Source: Amycolatopsis aidingensis
GTDB lineage: Bacteria; Actinomycetota; Actinomycetes; Mycobacteriales; Pseudonocardiaceae
DNA length: 64,000 bases
Direction of reading: 5' to 3'
Assembly: GCF_018885265.1 (NCBI RefSeq)
Contig: NZ_CP076538.1
Coordinates: 3,198,001-3,262,000, forward strand
In this document: piece by piece, positions 9,009-19,300 of the stretch
Layout: each line of letters opens with the position of its first letter
How positions within the stretch are numbered: the first letter of the stretch is position 1
The notes under the pieces: model-generated
Seen by the model: only the letters and a program-made list of their open reading frames with translations
Told to the model about the DNA's origin: nothing
Database searches by the model: none
Program-made: the position numbers and the translations under genes

Positions 9009-9973
9009 GTGCCCGACTGGATCGTCTCCCAGCAGGGTTTCCATGAGCTGGCCAGGAACGTCGAGGACTTCATCAGGGGGAAGTCGACGCCGGTCCGGCT
9101 GGCACTGGTGTGCCTGCTCGCCGAAGGGCATCTGCTGATCGAGGACGTCCCCGGGTGGCGAAAACCTCGCTGGCCAAGGCGATAGCGCACTCCGTCGCGG
9201 GCACGACGGTGAAACGGATCCAGTTCACCCCCGACCTGCTGCCATCGGACGTCACCGGCGTGCAGGTCTACGACCAGGCCAAGGGCGGCTTCGAGTACCG
9301 GCAGGGCCCGGTGTTCACCAACATCCTGCTGGCCGACGAGATCAACCGTGCCTCACCGAAGACCCAGTCGGCGTTGCTGGAGGTGATGGCCGAGCGGCAG
9401 GTCACCGTGGACGGCGCCGCCCGCGCGGTCCCGGATCCGTTCCTCTGCATCGCCACCCAGAATCCGGTGGAGCACCAGGGAACGTACGTGCTGCCCGAGG
9501 CCCAGCTCGACCGGTTCCTGATGCGGATCTCCATCGGTTATCCGGAGGGACTGGACGACGAGGTTGCGGTGGTCGCCGACGGGGTCGCCCGGCGCAAGCC
9601 CGAGCAGCTGCGCGCAGTGCTGGAGCTGGACCAGCTGCGTACGCTCATCGGGCTGGTGCGGGATCTGCACATCTCGGCCGAGCTGCAGGCCTACGTCGCC
9701 ACGATCACCAGGGCGACCCGTACCCACCCGGACGTCGAGCTCGGCGCCAGCCCGCGGGGGAGTATCGCGCTGGCCACCGCGGCGCAGGCCTACGCCCTTT
9801 CGATGGGCCGCTCCTATGTCACCGCCGACGACGTGAAGGCCATCGCGGTACCGGTGCTGAACCACCGGCTGCTGCTGAGTTCACAGGCCCGGATCCAGCA
9901 GCAGACCCCCGAGGCGGTGGTGCGGGACATCCTGGCGGGGGTGCCGGTTCCCCGGGCACCAGGAGACCGGTGA
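9009..9973 (+). pseudogene. MoxR-type AAA+ ATPase with a one-base frameshift in Walker A
   Basis: The first part reads from GTG 9009 (behind GGAGAGGAG) through [18 protein letters not shown] and LLIEDVPG, then falls out of frame; the rest continues in another frame as [39 protein letters not shown] (Walker B) and [12 protein letters not shown] (sensor 1) to the stop at 9973. Adding one G to the GGG run at 9153-9155 restores GVAKT, the usual MoxR P-loop. The family member would be about 321 residues, an ATPase chaperone paired with DUF58 and von Willebrand-type proteins. Either the gene is truly broken or a homopolymer base is missing from the assembly. Confidence 0.85.
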
Positions 9974-9979
9974 ACCGCC

Positions 9980-11143
9980 GTGCTCACCGGGAAAGGGGCC
10001 GTCCTCGCCGCCTCGGCCGTGCTGCTGCTGACGGGCGGCCTGCTCACCGGATACCCCGAGCTGCTCCTGCTCGGCCTCGGCTGCGTGGCGGCGTTGCTGG
10101 TCGCGGCGGTGTGGATGCTGGCCCGCCCGCGGCTCACCACGGTGCGCGCGATCAGTCCGCCGCGGGTACCGGAAGGCGATCCGGCCTACGGAGTGCTGAC
10201 CGTGACCAACATCGGGCGCAGGCGCAGCCCGCCGCTGCTGGTCACCGAGACCCTGGCCGGACGGCGGATCGCGGTCCCGCTGCCGAGCCTGCCCGCGGGG
10301 GGCAGCACCGAGTCCACCTACCCGCTGCCGACCGACCGCCGTGGCAGGCATGTGCTCCCCGCGCCCGCGGTCGGCCACGCCGACCCGCTGCAGTTGCTGC
10401 GGACCCGGGCCGCGCACGGCAGGGAGTCGGTGCTGTACGTCTACCCGCGGGCGCACCGGATCGCCCCGCTGCCGATGGCAGGCATCCGGGAGACCGAGGG
10501 CGGCGACGCGCATGGCTCCGCGCGGGACGGGGTCGCCTTCCACAGCCTGCGTGACTACCAACCAGGGGATGACTGGCGGCGGATCCATTGGCCATCCACG
10601 GCGCGGACCGGGACGCTCCAGGTGCGGCACCACGTGGTCCCGGACGAACCCCGGCAGCTGATCGTGCTGGACACCAGCGCCCGGCCCTACCCAGGTGCGG
10701 CCTTCGAGGACGCCGCGCGGGTCGCCGCCTCCTGGTGCCTTGCCGCCGGTCACGCCGGCCTGCGGTTCGAGCTGCGCACCACCGGCGACCGGGTGGGTAC
10801 GGCCGGGCGACGGCAGTGGAGCAGCGAGGCGACCACCGCGCTCGACCAGCTGTCCGTGGCGCGGCCGGCAGCGGCCGACCCCGGGATCGCGGGGCTGCCG
10901 GACCTGGTCCGCGATCTGGTCGCCACCGGCGAGTGGATCACCCTCGGCCTGGTGACCGGCCGGGAGAGCGCGCCGGTACGGCAGGTACTCGCCGCGATCC
11001 GGCCGTGGTTCCGCGCCATCACCGTCGTCCACATCGGACAGGCGGAGGTCGGCCAGGAGCAACCACCGGACGGGGTGGTCGTGCTGCATGCCCGCAGCAG
11101 CACCGAGTTCGCCGACCGCTGGAGCTCGGCGGTGCGGTCATGA
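9980..11143 (+). CDS. DUF58 domain membrane protein
   Basis: A 387-residue protein with two N-terminal transmembrane helices (about residues 8-50) and a C-terminal DUF58 domain. The DUF58 signature is visible as RDYQPGDDWRRIHWPSTART around residues 193-212, preceding a degenerate VWA-like fold. GTG 9980 starts 6 nt after the moxR stop and the gene overlaps the next by 4 nt. MoxR, DUF58 and TgpA proteins form a conserved membrane-associated operon in actinobacteria, thought to help assemble or mature cell-surface proteins. Confidence 0.88.
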   Translation: MLTGKGAVLAASAVLLLTGGLLTGYPELLLLGLGCVAALLVAAVWMLARPRLTTVRAISPPRVPEGDPAYGVLTVTNIGRRRSPPLLVTETLAGRRIAVPLPSLPAGGSTESTYPLPTDRRGRHVLPAPAVGHADPLQLLRTRAAHGRESVLYVYPRAHRIAPLPMAGIRETEGGDAHGSARDGVAFHSLRDYQPGDDWRRIHWPSTARTGTLQVRHHVVPDEPRQLIVLDTSARPYPGAAFEDAARVAASWCLAAGHAGLRFELRTTGDRVGTAGRRQWSSEATTALDQLSVARPAAADPGIAGLPDLVRDLVATGEWITLGLVTGRESAPVRQVLAAIRPWFRAITVVHIGQAEVGQEQPPDGVVVLHARSSTEFADRWSSAVRS

Positions 11144-13452
11144 GGCCGCGGTCCGCGGGCAGACGCGGGAGAGCGGGCGGCTACCGATCGGCCGCGACCG
11201 CAGCCGAGTTGCTGCTGTGCGTCACCATGACCGTGGCCGGTGGCCTGCTGTACGGCCGGTTCTTCGCCACCACGGGGTATCTGCCGCAGGTGTGCGGCGC
11301 CGCGGTGGCCGCGGTGCTGGCCGCGACCCTGGCCGGGCTGCGCCGGTGGGGGTCGATCGGCACCCTGCTGACCGCGGTGGGCGGGTTCGCCCTGCTGTCC
11401 GCGTACGGGGTGTTCCGCAACACGGTCGTACACGGGCTGCCCACCGGGGGCACCCTGGCCGAACTGGCGCAGGGCCTGCTCGGCGGCTGGGCCCGGATGT
11501 TCACCGTGGTCCCACCCGCCGACCTGCGCGGCGACCTGCTCATCACCCCGGTACTGGTCACCTGGATCGCCGCGTTCACCGGGGCCACGCTCGTACTGCG
11601 CACCCGCACCGTGCTGGCCCCGGTGGCCCCTGGCCTGGTGGCCTTCACCGCGGCCCTGCTGTTCGTCGGCGCGCAACCCGGTGTCCAGCTGTGGCCCACC
11701 GGGTTCTTCCTGGCCTCGGCCCTGCTGCTGGTGTTGCTGCGGGCCGCCCGCTCGGATGCCGGGCTCCGGTCCGCCGACCGGCAGGTGCCCGGCGTGGTGC
11801 GAAGCCTGCGGCGGGCCACCGTGGGCAGGCTGGTGGCCGGGGTGCCGTCCATCGCCGTGATCATCCTGCTCGCCGTGCTCGGCGGGCAGGCATTCCCGCT
11901 GTCCTCGGGCACCGACCGGTTCGACCCCCGCGCGCTGACCGAGCCGCCGGTGCGCATCGCCGACACCCTCACCCCGCTGGTAACGGTGAAGACCCAGTTA
12001 CGGGAGCGGCCGCCGCGGCGCCTGTTCACCGTGCGCACCGCCGACGGTGCCGAGCTGGACCGGGTCCGCACCGCCGCGCTCGGTGAGTTCGACGGGGTGC
12101 TGTGGACCGCGGCCGACCGCTTCCTGCTGGCCGGGCGGGAACTGGCCGTGGACCCGGAGCTGACCGAGTCCCGCACCGTCACCGCGGAGATCACCATCGA
12201 CCGGCTCACCGGACCGTTCCTTCCGGTGTTCGGCTGGCCCGCGCGGCTGCGGCCGGCCGGGCTGGACCCCGACGCGATCGGCTTCAGCAAGGACTCGGGG
12301 GTGCTGGTCAACGCCGGGCAGGCCTGGCATGGCGCGGGCTACCGGCTGACCGGCCTGGTCGGCGTGCGTGATCGCGGCCTGCCACAGGCCGCGCCGAGCA
12401 CCGGCCCGGCATACCGGCGCTACACCGAACTGCCCGGCCTGCCGAGCGAACTACGCGCCACCGCACGCAGGCTCACCGCGAGCGAGCGGAACCCCTACGC
12501 CAAGCTCGTCGCCATCGAGCGGTACCTGCGCGGGCTGCCGTACCGGCTCGACGCGCAGCCGGGCCATTCCTACGCCAGGGTGCACAACCTGCTGACCGGC
12601 AGCGGCCCGGACGGCAAGGCCGGTTTCGCCGAGCAGCACGCCTCGGCCTTCGCGGTGCTCGCCAGGGCCGCGGGATTCCCGGCCAGGGTCGCGGTCGGCT
12701 ACCGGTTGCCGGAAGCGCGGAACGGGGTGCACACCGTCACCACCCGCGATGTGCATGCCTGGGCCGAGGTGCACTTCGAACGGTACGGCTGGATTCCCTT
12801 CGAGCCGACCGGCCCCGCCGGGGTCGGGACCGACCAGGGCGGCGACCCGGAGGACGAGCCCGCAGGCGCCGCCGGCTCGCCGCGGCCCGATCCACCGCTG
12901 GCCGCGCAGCCGCGGCCGGAACCACCACCGGCCCCCGCGCATCCATCCCCCGGCACGAACTGGACCTGGCTGAGATGGGGCGCGGCGCTGCCACCCGCAC
13001 TCGCCCTGCTGGCGGCTGCGGCGATCGTACTGGTGAAGGTACGCAGGCGACGGCGGCGTCGCGGCGCGGCCGGGAACGTCGCAGGCACACTTGGCGCATG
13101 GCAGGAGGCCGTGGACCGGCTCGCCGAACGCGGGGTGCGGGAGGCGCCCGCACGGACGGCCGTGGAGACCGCCGCGGCCGCCAGGGCCGCCCTCGGCCCG
13201 CAGGCGGAACCGGCGGTGGAGCTGGCGACACTGGCGACCGCGGCCACCTACGCTCCGGCCGCACCCGCGGACGGCGACGTCCGCAGGGCCTGGCAACTGG
13301 AAAGTGAGCTGCGCGCCCGGCTGTACCCGCGGCGGCCCTCGGCACGATGGCTGCTGGCCGCGGTGGACCCGCGGCCGCTGCTGCCGCGGCGGCCTGGGAC
13401 TGGACGGCGCACCGGGAACGTTGGCACGGCGGACAAGCAGGTGGTCACATGA
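11140..13452 (+). CDS. TgpA-like transglutaminase-domain membrane protein, catalytic Cys missing
   Basis: A 770-residue protein overlapping DUF58 by ATGA. Several N-terminal membrane helices (to about residue 260) precede an extracytoplasmic transglutaminase-like domain (about 420-565), a Pro-rich linker, one more helix (about 610-630) and a cytoplasmic tail. In active relatives the nucleophile lies in a GYCEQFA-type motif before AFAVLARAAG; here the motif reads GFAEQHA, placing Ala497 where Cys is expected. The His strand (DVHAWAEVHF) and WIPFEPT are retained, with Glu at the usual Asp. It is likely a binding or scaffold pseudoenzyme. Confidence 0.85.
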   Translation: MRPRSAGRRGRAGGYRSAATAAELLLCVTMTVAGGLLYGRFFATTGYLPQVCGAAVAAVLAATLAGLRRWGSIGTLLTAVGGFALLSAYGVFRNTVVHGLPTGGTLAELAQGLLGGWARMFTVVPPADLRGDLLITPVLVTWIAAFTGATLVLRTRTVLAPVAPGLVAFTAALLFVGAQPGVQLWPTGFFLASALLLVLLRAARSDAGLRSADRQVPGVVRSLRRATVGRLVAGVPSIAVIILLAVLGGQAFPLSSGTDRFDPRALTEPPVRIADTLTPLVTVKTQLRERPPRRLFTVRTADGAELDRVRTAALGEFDGVLWTAADRFLLAGRELAVDPELTESRTVTAEITIDRLTGPFLPVFGWPARLRPAGLDPDAIGFSKDSGVLVNAGQAWHGAGYRLTGLVGVRDRGLPQAAPSTGPAYRRYTELPGLPSELRATARRLTASERNPYAKLVAIERYLRGLPYRLDAQPGHSYARVHNLLTGSGPDGKAGFAEQHASAFAVLARAAGFPARVAVGYRLPEARNGVHTVTTRDVHAWAEVHFERYGWIPFEPTGPAGVGTDQGGDPEDEPAGAAGSPRPDPPLAAQPRPEPPPAPAHPSPGTNWTWLRWGAALPPALALLAAAAIVLVKVRRRRRRRGAAGNVAGTLGAWQEAVDRLAERGVREAPARTAVETAAAARAALGPQAEPAVELATLATAATYAPAAPADGDVRRAWQLESELRARLYPRRPSARWLLAAVDPRPLLPRRPGTGRRTGNVGTADKQVVT

Positions 13453-16325
13453 GGTTCGGGCTCGGGATACGGCGGTGGCGCTCGGTTGGCGGGGTCGTGC
13501 TGGCGATCGCCTCGGTGGCCGGGGTGGTGGTGCTCGGCGCGAAGCAGGAACAGCCGGTGTCGCAGGTGCGGCTGCATGCGGGCAAGGTGTGGGTGGCCTC
13601 CGGTGCGGTGGGCAGGCTGACCCTGCTGGACGGCGTGACGGCCGAGGTGGCTGGCAGCGCCACGGTCGCAGCCCCCGGCAGCGACCTGCGCGCCGCGCAG
13701 CAGGGCGCAACCGGCTACGCGGTGAACCGCGACGCGGACTCGGTGGTGCGGGTGGACGGCGCCACCCTGCGGCCGTCCAGCCCGGTGCGGCCGTTGCCGG
13801 GAGCGGGCGGGCGGCTGGCGGTGTTCCCGGCCCCTGGCACGCTGCATGCCCTGGACCTGGAGCGGGGGCTGCTGGCGGGCACCGACCCGGTCACCCTGGA
13901 ACGCACCGGTCCCACCCACCCGCTGGCCACCCGGCTCACCGAGGACGAACCGGTGGTGGACCCGCGGGGCAGGCTGTGGACGCTGGACGAGCGCACCGGC
14001 GAGCTGGTCTGGTTCGCCGATGGCAGGCGGCACACCCTGGCCGGTGCGGGCGCGCCGGGCAGCAGGCTCGGCATGGCTGGAGACCGTCCGGTGCTCGCCG
14101 ACCCCGCGCGGGGCAGGCTGGCACTGCTCGACCCGCGCACCGGTGCGCTCCAGCAATCCATGCCGGTGGACCTGCGCCCTGGGGAGCGGCCGGCGGTGAG
14201 CGGGTCCCCCGATGGGCACCGCGTGCTGCTCGCGGTACCCGCGCGCGGGCAGCTGCTGAGCTGCGCCCCGGAGACCGGATCCTGCGACCGCGTCCGGCTC
14301 AGCGGCGGCCCGGCGGAGCTCGGCAAGCCGGTGGCGCTCGGCGGGCACGCCGTGGTGCCGGACCACTCCAGCGGCCGGGCGTGGATCGTCGACCTCGGCG
14401 CGGCCAGGGTGGTGGCCGCACCCCGGCTGTTCGACCGGCCGGTCCGGTTCGAACTGCTGACCAGGGACGGGATGGTCTTCTACAACGACCCGGACAGCGA
14501 GCGGGCCGGGGTGATCGGCCTGGACGGCAGGGTCCGGCCGATCACCAAGTACGACCCCGGCGAGGCCGACCGCGGCGGCGCGGACCGGCGGCCACGGCAG
14601 GCCATGGGCCCGCCCGCGCCCGCGGGGGAGGCTCCCGCGGTATCCGGGCCCGGCGGCACCCGGCCGCAGCCCGCGGACTCCGCCGCGGGGACCGAGGTGT
14701 CCATCGTGATCCGGCCGGACTCCCGCGGCACGGTGGGGGAGGAGTTCGAGTTCGCGCTCGTCGCGGACGGGGCCGCCACGGTGCGGTCGGCCCGCTGGAC
14801 CTTCGGTGCCGGTGGCCGGGCCGATGGTGCCACCGTGCGCCATCGGTGGGACCGGCCGGGGACCTATCCCGTGCTGGCCGAGGCCGAGCTGAGCACCGGG
14901 CGCCGCGCGCGGGCCGAGGCCCAGGTCGTGGTGGAGGCGCCGGACACGCCACTGCGGATCGACCGGCTGCTGCTGCGGCCGGAGACCCCGCTGGCCGGCG
15001 CGCCGGTGCGGTTCGGCGCCGAGGTCACCGGGCGCGCGCGCAGCTGGGCGTGGACGGTGACCGGGCCGCGCGGCAGGGTGACCGGGTCCGGTGCACCGCG
15101 GTTCGAGCACATCTTCGACACCCCTGGCAGCTATGTGGTGCACCTGCGGGTGTCCGGTCCAGGGGGCACCGACCGGCGCGCCCAGCGGTTCACCGTGACC
15201 AGGGACCGCACCGAGGTGCGGTGCGGGGACGTCATCGACACCGCCACCGTGGCGGTGCTGACCACGGACCTGACCTGCCCTGGCGAGGTCGCACTGACCA
15301 TCGCCGCCAGCCATGTCGAGCTCGACCTGAACGGCCACACCATCACCACGCAGCACGCCGCGGACCACGGCAGGGGAATCGTGGTCGCCGGGGAGGGCAC
15401 GCTCACCGGTATCACGGTCCGCAACGGGTCGGTCACCCGCTTCCGTACCGGCCTCGACCTGGTCGATGTCGCGGAGGTCACGGTGGCCGATCTCGGGGTG
15501 ACCGGGCCGTCCGCGCAGACCGGCCGGTACGCGATCAGCGGGGACCGGGCCAGGGACGTGCGGCTGAGCGGGGTCAGCGTGCACGGGTTCCAGCTGTTCG
15601 GCTTCACCGGCGGATCATCGGCCGTGTTCACCGAGTCCAGCCTGCTCGGCACCAGGGGCACGAGCCTGGCCAACTGTTCCCGCGGCAGCTCGTGCGTCAT
15701 CCAGCGCAGCACGGTCGAGCTGTTCAGCATCGGCTGCTTCCACGGGGCGCAGGAAACGGACAGCTCCACGGTGAGCGTGCGGGAGAGCACGGTGCACATC
15801 GCCAACCTCGGCCCGTTCTGCCGTGCCGCCGCGGTGAGCAACAGCGAGATCAGCACCCTGGGCAGCGCCAGCGCGGAACACACCGACATCGTGGACAACG
15901 TGCTGTCCGGGAACTGGGCGCTGGACCTCTCGTTCTCGTTCAACGTGTCCGGGAACCTGTTCCGGAACTCCGCGATGCGGGCGCTGATCCTGTTCTCGGG
16001 GCAGGGCACGATCACCGGGAACACCTTCACCGGCACCCGCGGCTACGGCCTGCTCGTCAGCCCGTCTCCCACCGACCCGGTCGGCCCGGTTGAGATCTCC
16101 CGTAACGAGTTCCTCGGCAACGGCACTCCAGGGGAGGACGGGCCGGGCCCGGACGGGCTGCGGGTGGAGCAGGTGCACCCGGACAGCCTGATCACCGTGT
16201 CGGACAACCGGACCAGGGACAACGCCCGGTACGGGATCAACGCGGAGCCGGGATCGGTCGTGGACGGCGGAGGCAACGTGTCCACGGCCGACCCTGCGGG
16301 CTGCCGCGGGGTGCGCTGTCACTGA
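13449..16325 (+). CDS. Anchored or secreted beta-propeller / PKD / right-handed beta-helix protein
   Basis: A 958-residue protein overlapping the TgpA-like gene by ATGA. A basic N-terminus and one hydrophobic helix (about 14-30) form a signal anchor. Residues about 40-370 are propeller-like (GKVWVASGAVGRLTLLDG, YAVNRDADSVVRVDG). After a Pro/Ala linker come two PKD-type Ig-like domains (about 416-500 and 505-588; HRWDRPGTYPVLAEAEL, HIFDTPGSYVVHLRV), then a NosD-type right-handed beta-helix (about 590-958; HVELDLNGHTITTQ, many NSxIS/NxFxGN coils) with scattered Cys. It is probably the exported client or effector of the MoxR operon, acting at the surface in adhesion or polysaccharide binding; no catalytic site is evident. 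Confidence 0.8.
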   Translation: MRFGLGIRRWRSVGGVVLAIASVAGVVVLGAKQEQPVSQVRLHAGKVWVASGAVGRLTLLDGVTAEVAGSATVAAPGSDLRAAQQGATGYAVNRDADSVVRVDGATLRPSSPVRPLPGAGGRLAVFPAPGTLHALDLERGLLAGTDPVTLERTGPTHPLATRLTEDEPVVDPRGRLWTLDERTGELVWFADGRRHTLAGAGAPGSRLGMAGDRPVLADPARGRLALLDPRTGALQQSMPVDLRPGERPAVSGSPDGHRVLLAVPARGQLLSCAPETGSCDRVRLSGGPAELGKPVALGGHAVVPDHSSGRAWIVDLGAARVVAAPRLFDRPVRFELLTRDGMVFYNDPDSERAGVIGLDGRVRPITKYDPGEADRGGADRRPRQAMGPPAPAGEAPAVSGPGGTRPQPADSAAGTEVSIVIRPDSRGTVGEEFEFALVADGAATVRSARWTFGAGGRADGATVRHRWDRPGTYPVLAEAELSTGRRARAEAQVVVEAPDTPLRIDRLLLRPETPLAGAPVRFGAEVTGRARSWAWTVTGPRGRVTGSGAPRFEHIFDTPGSYVVHLRVSGPGGTDRRAQRFTVTRDRTEVRCGDVIDTATVAVLTTDLTCPGEVALTIAASHVELDLNGHTITTQHAADHGRGIVVAGEGTLTGITVRNGSVTRFRTGLDLVDVAEVTVADLGVTGPSAQTGRYAISGDRARDVRLSGVSVHGFQLFGFTGGSSAVFTESSLLGTRGTSLANCSRGSSCVIQRSTVELFSIGCFHGAQETDSSTVSVRESTVHIANLGPFCRAAAVSNSEISTLGSASAEHTDIVDNVLSGNWALDLSFSFNVSGNLFRNSAMRALILFSGQGTITGNTFTGTRGYGLLVSPSPTDPVGPVEISRNEFLGNGTPGEDGPGPDGLRVEQVHPDSLITVSDNRTRDNARYGINAEPGSVVDGGGNVSTADPAGCRGVRCH

Positions 16326-16344
16326 GAGCGGACCCTGCAACGGG

Positions 16345-19300
16345 TCACCGGGCGCAGGGCCTGCCGGGATCGGCCCCGGCGGGAAGGGCCGCGTGTTCCT
16401 CGGGGGTGTAGTCCCGGTCGTTGATCCGGCACAGGTGCGCGAACCAGTGCTCAGGGTCCAGCCGTACCGAGACCGGCCCGCCCGCCGCCATGGCGGTCAG
16501 TGTGCCGTCCCGCTCCGCCCAGCCCGCGGGCTCGCCGGGGATGCGGACGCCGGCGACCTGACCCGCGGTGGCCAGGTCCCAGACCCGTAACTCGCCCGCG
16601 CCGGAGGCGGTGACCAGCTTGTCGGCGTGCGTGAACGCCACCGGTGTCCGGTCGCCCGCGACCGGCACCGGCTGGAAGGCGGCGCCCTCGGTGTCCGGGT
16701 TCCAGATCTCCAGCCGCCCGGCCTCGCGGTAGTGCACGGCCACCCGCGGCCGCCGCGGGTCGGCCAGCAGCACCGGGGCCGGGCTGCCCGGCAGCGGCTG
16801 GAAGGCGTGCAGCAACCCTTCGTCCAGCATGTTCCACAACTGGACACCCTGGGTGGAGGAGGTCAGCATCCGGGCCGGGTCGTGTGGCCATGGCTGGGCC
16901 GTCGCCTCGCCTGCCACCGCGAGCGTGGACCCCAGCGGCGAGGGTGTCATCCCGAGAACGTCGCCGGTGCCGACATCCCATCGGCTCAGCTCGTTGCCCC
17001 ACAGTACGGCCACCTCCCCCGCGGAAAGCGGCACGATCGACAGCTGCCGGTCCGCGGCGGTCTCCTCCGTGCCGCCGGGTGGAGGGGAGAGCGCGATGGT
17101 GCGCAGCACCGTGAGGTCGGCCGCGGAGAGCACGTACAGGGTCCCTGCCTCGCCCGCGGCGAAGATATGTCTGCCCTGCGGACCGAACGCCAGCCGCGGG
17201 TTCGCGCCGAGCTCCAGCTCCGTCCCGCTGGTGCGGGAGTAGCCCGCCACCCGCCGGGTGTGCCGGTCCACGGTCAGCAGGCCGTAGTGCCCGCCGGAGG
17301 TCCGGGTGTGCTGGGTGGTCAGCACCGCGACGATCCGGCCGTCCGGGTCGAGTGCGGTGGTCTCCGGCCGGACCAGTGGCCCGAACCGGGTGAGATCGTC
17401 CGCGGGCCCCTGCGCCTGGAGGCGCAGCAGCGCGCCGGTGCCGAACATGAACGCGGTGGGCGCCCCGGAGTCCCCCGGCACCGCGAGGATGTCCGCGGCC
17501 GTCCGCCCGGTCAGGCTGTCCGGCCGGGCCGTGCCGGTGCGCGGCGGGGGATGCAGCAGGTAGTTCTGCCCGGTGCGCAGGTCGACCAGGTTCAGCCTGC
17601 GGAAGGTGCCGGAGCCGGCACCGCCGAGGACCGCGTACCGGCCGCCGAGATCGGTGAGCCCCGCCGCGTCCTGGCCGGGGCAGCCCAGCACCGGTTCGGT
17701 GTGCCGGGCGGTCTCGCTGCCCGCCTCGTGGACCGAGAGCGTGCCCCCTGAGGGGCCGCTCGCGCAGCGCACCAGCAGCCCGTCCGGAGTGATCGCATCG
17801 GCTGGCGTCTCCCGCCGCGGCTCGCCGGTGGTCAGGTCGCGCTGCACCGCGTATCTGCTCCCCCCTGCGCGCCGCTCGAGGAACCAGGCAGTGTCCCCCT
17901 CGTCTCCCTCGCCCGCCGCTTCCCGCACCAGCCGCACCTCGGTGCTCAGCACCTCTGGTGCGGGCCGGAAGCCCGCAGCCGCGGGCTCCCGCGTGGACGT
18001 GTCCCACACCTCGACCTCATCCGGCGTGGACCCTTCCCGGCCCAGGGTGAGGACCAGGAGCCCGCCATCCGGCGAGAACCCGGCGCTGCGGATCCGGGTG
18101 GTGTCGCCGATTCCGTCCACATCGGAGGGTCGGAGGGGCAGTGGCCCGGTGTGCTGTTCCAGGTCCCAGAGGGTGACCCCGCCCCGCTCGTTGGTGACGG
18201 CCAGCCTGCGGCCGTCCGGGCTCAGCACCAGTCCCCGCAGGTTGGGCACACCGGCAAGGAACCGGCTACGTGGTTGCGCGCCGAACAGCCCGGTCCAGGC
18301 CGTGATCCGCCCGTTCTCCTCGGCGATGACCGTGGTCCTGCCGTCCGGGGTGACGGCGACCTCGGTGACCTCGCCGGACCACAGCCCGGGGTGGATCTCG
18401 CCGACCCCGGCATAGGTCAGGTACTGCTGCAGTAGCGCGCCGTATGCCTCGGGCCTGCTGGGGTCGTGCCGCCAGGCAGCCTGCGCGAGCTGCAGCGCCG
18501 TGCGCGGGTTGGTGTCGGCTCGCCGCTGCGCCTCCTGGCCGAGCGAGACCGCCGCGGCCCGGCGCAGCTGCTCGCTGAGCTCCTGGTTGCGGTTCACCGC
18601 GACCCCGGCGAGCACGGTGGTCGCCACGGCGAGCACGCCGATCAGCGCGGTGATCAACCGCCGCTGGCGCTGGCCGCGGCGCTGATGCCTGCGGCTGGCG
18701 ATGATGTAGTCGCGTTCCTCGCCGGTGAGCAGGCCGGGCTGGGTGTCAAGCCATTCCCCGGCCGTGGCCAGCGGCGTGCCCCGCAGCAGGGTGGCCTGGT
18801 CCCTGCCGGACTGCCGCCACTGCTCAAGGGTGGTGCGCAGCTGCTCCTGCCAGGACCGGAAGTCCTGGGCGGCGACCAGCCACTCGCGCAGCTGCCGCCA
18901 CTGCTGGATCAGTGCCTCGTGGGTCAGCGCGACGACCTCGGGCTGCCCGGGGTCGTCGCGCAGCACGACCAGGTGGTGCGCGGCGAGGGTGCCTGCCAGG
19001 GCACGGGAATCGGGGTCGAGCCGGTCGAGCCGGGCCGGGGTGAGGGTGAAGCCACCGTCCTCGGCGGGCCTGGCCAGCTGCACCAGTAACCGCTCGGCGA
19101 GCGGGCGTTGGCCGGGCAGCAGCTTGCGCTCGTACACCTCCTGCGCGTAGGCGGCCAGCGCCCCGGCGACCCCGCCCTGCTGGTCGTAGGCGCGGTGGGT
19201 CAGCATGGCGCCCTGCTGGTCCTCCCACAGCCGGGTCAGCGCGAACTCCACCAGCGGCAGCTGGCCAGGGGCGTCGGCCGCGTCGGCGATGATCCGGTCC

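Noticed and set aside
13248..15584. 778-codon open frame on the minus strand opposite the beta-helix gene
   Set aside because: It is the antisense shadow of well-supported plus-strand genes with signal anchor, PKD and beta-helix features; its translation is Arg/Pro/Gly-rich with no domain.
16331..16346. GACCC...GGGTC hairpin between the beta-helix and TIR genes
   Set aside because: A 5-bp stem touching the TIR gene stop is too weak to call a terminator in GC-rich DNA.
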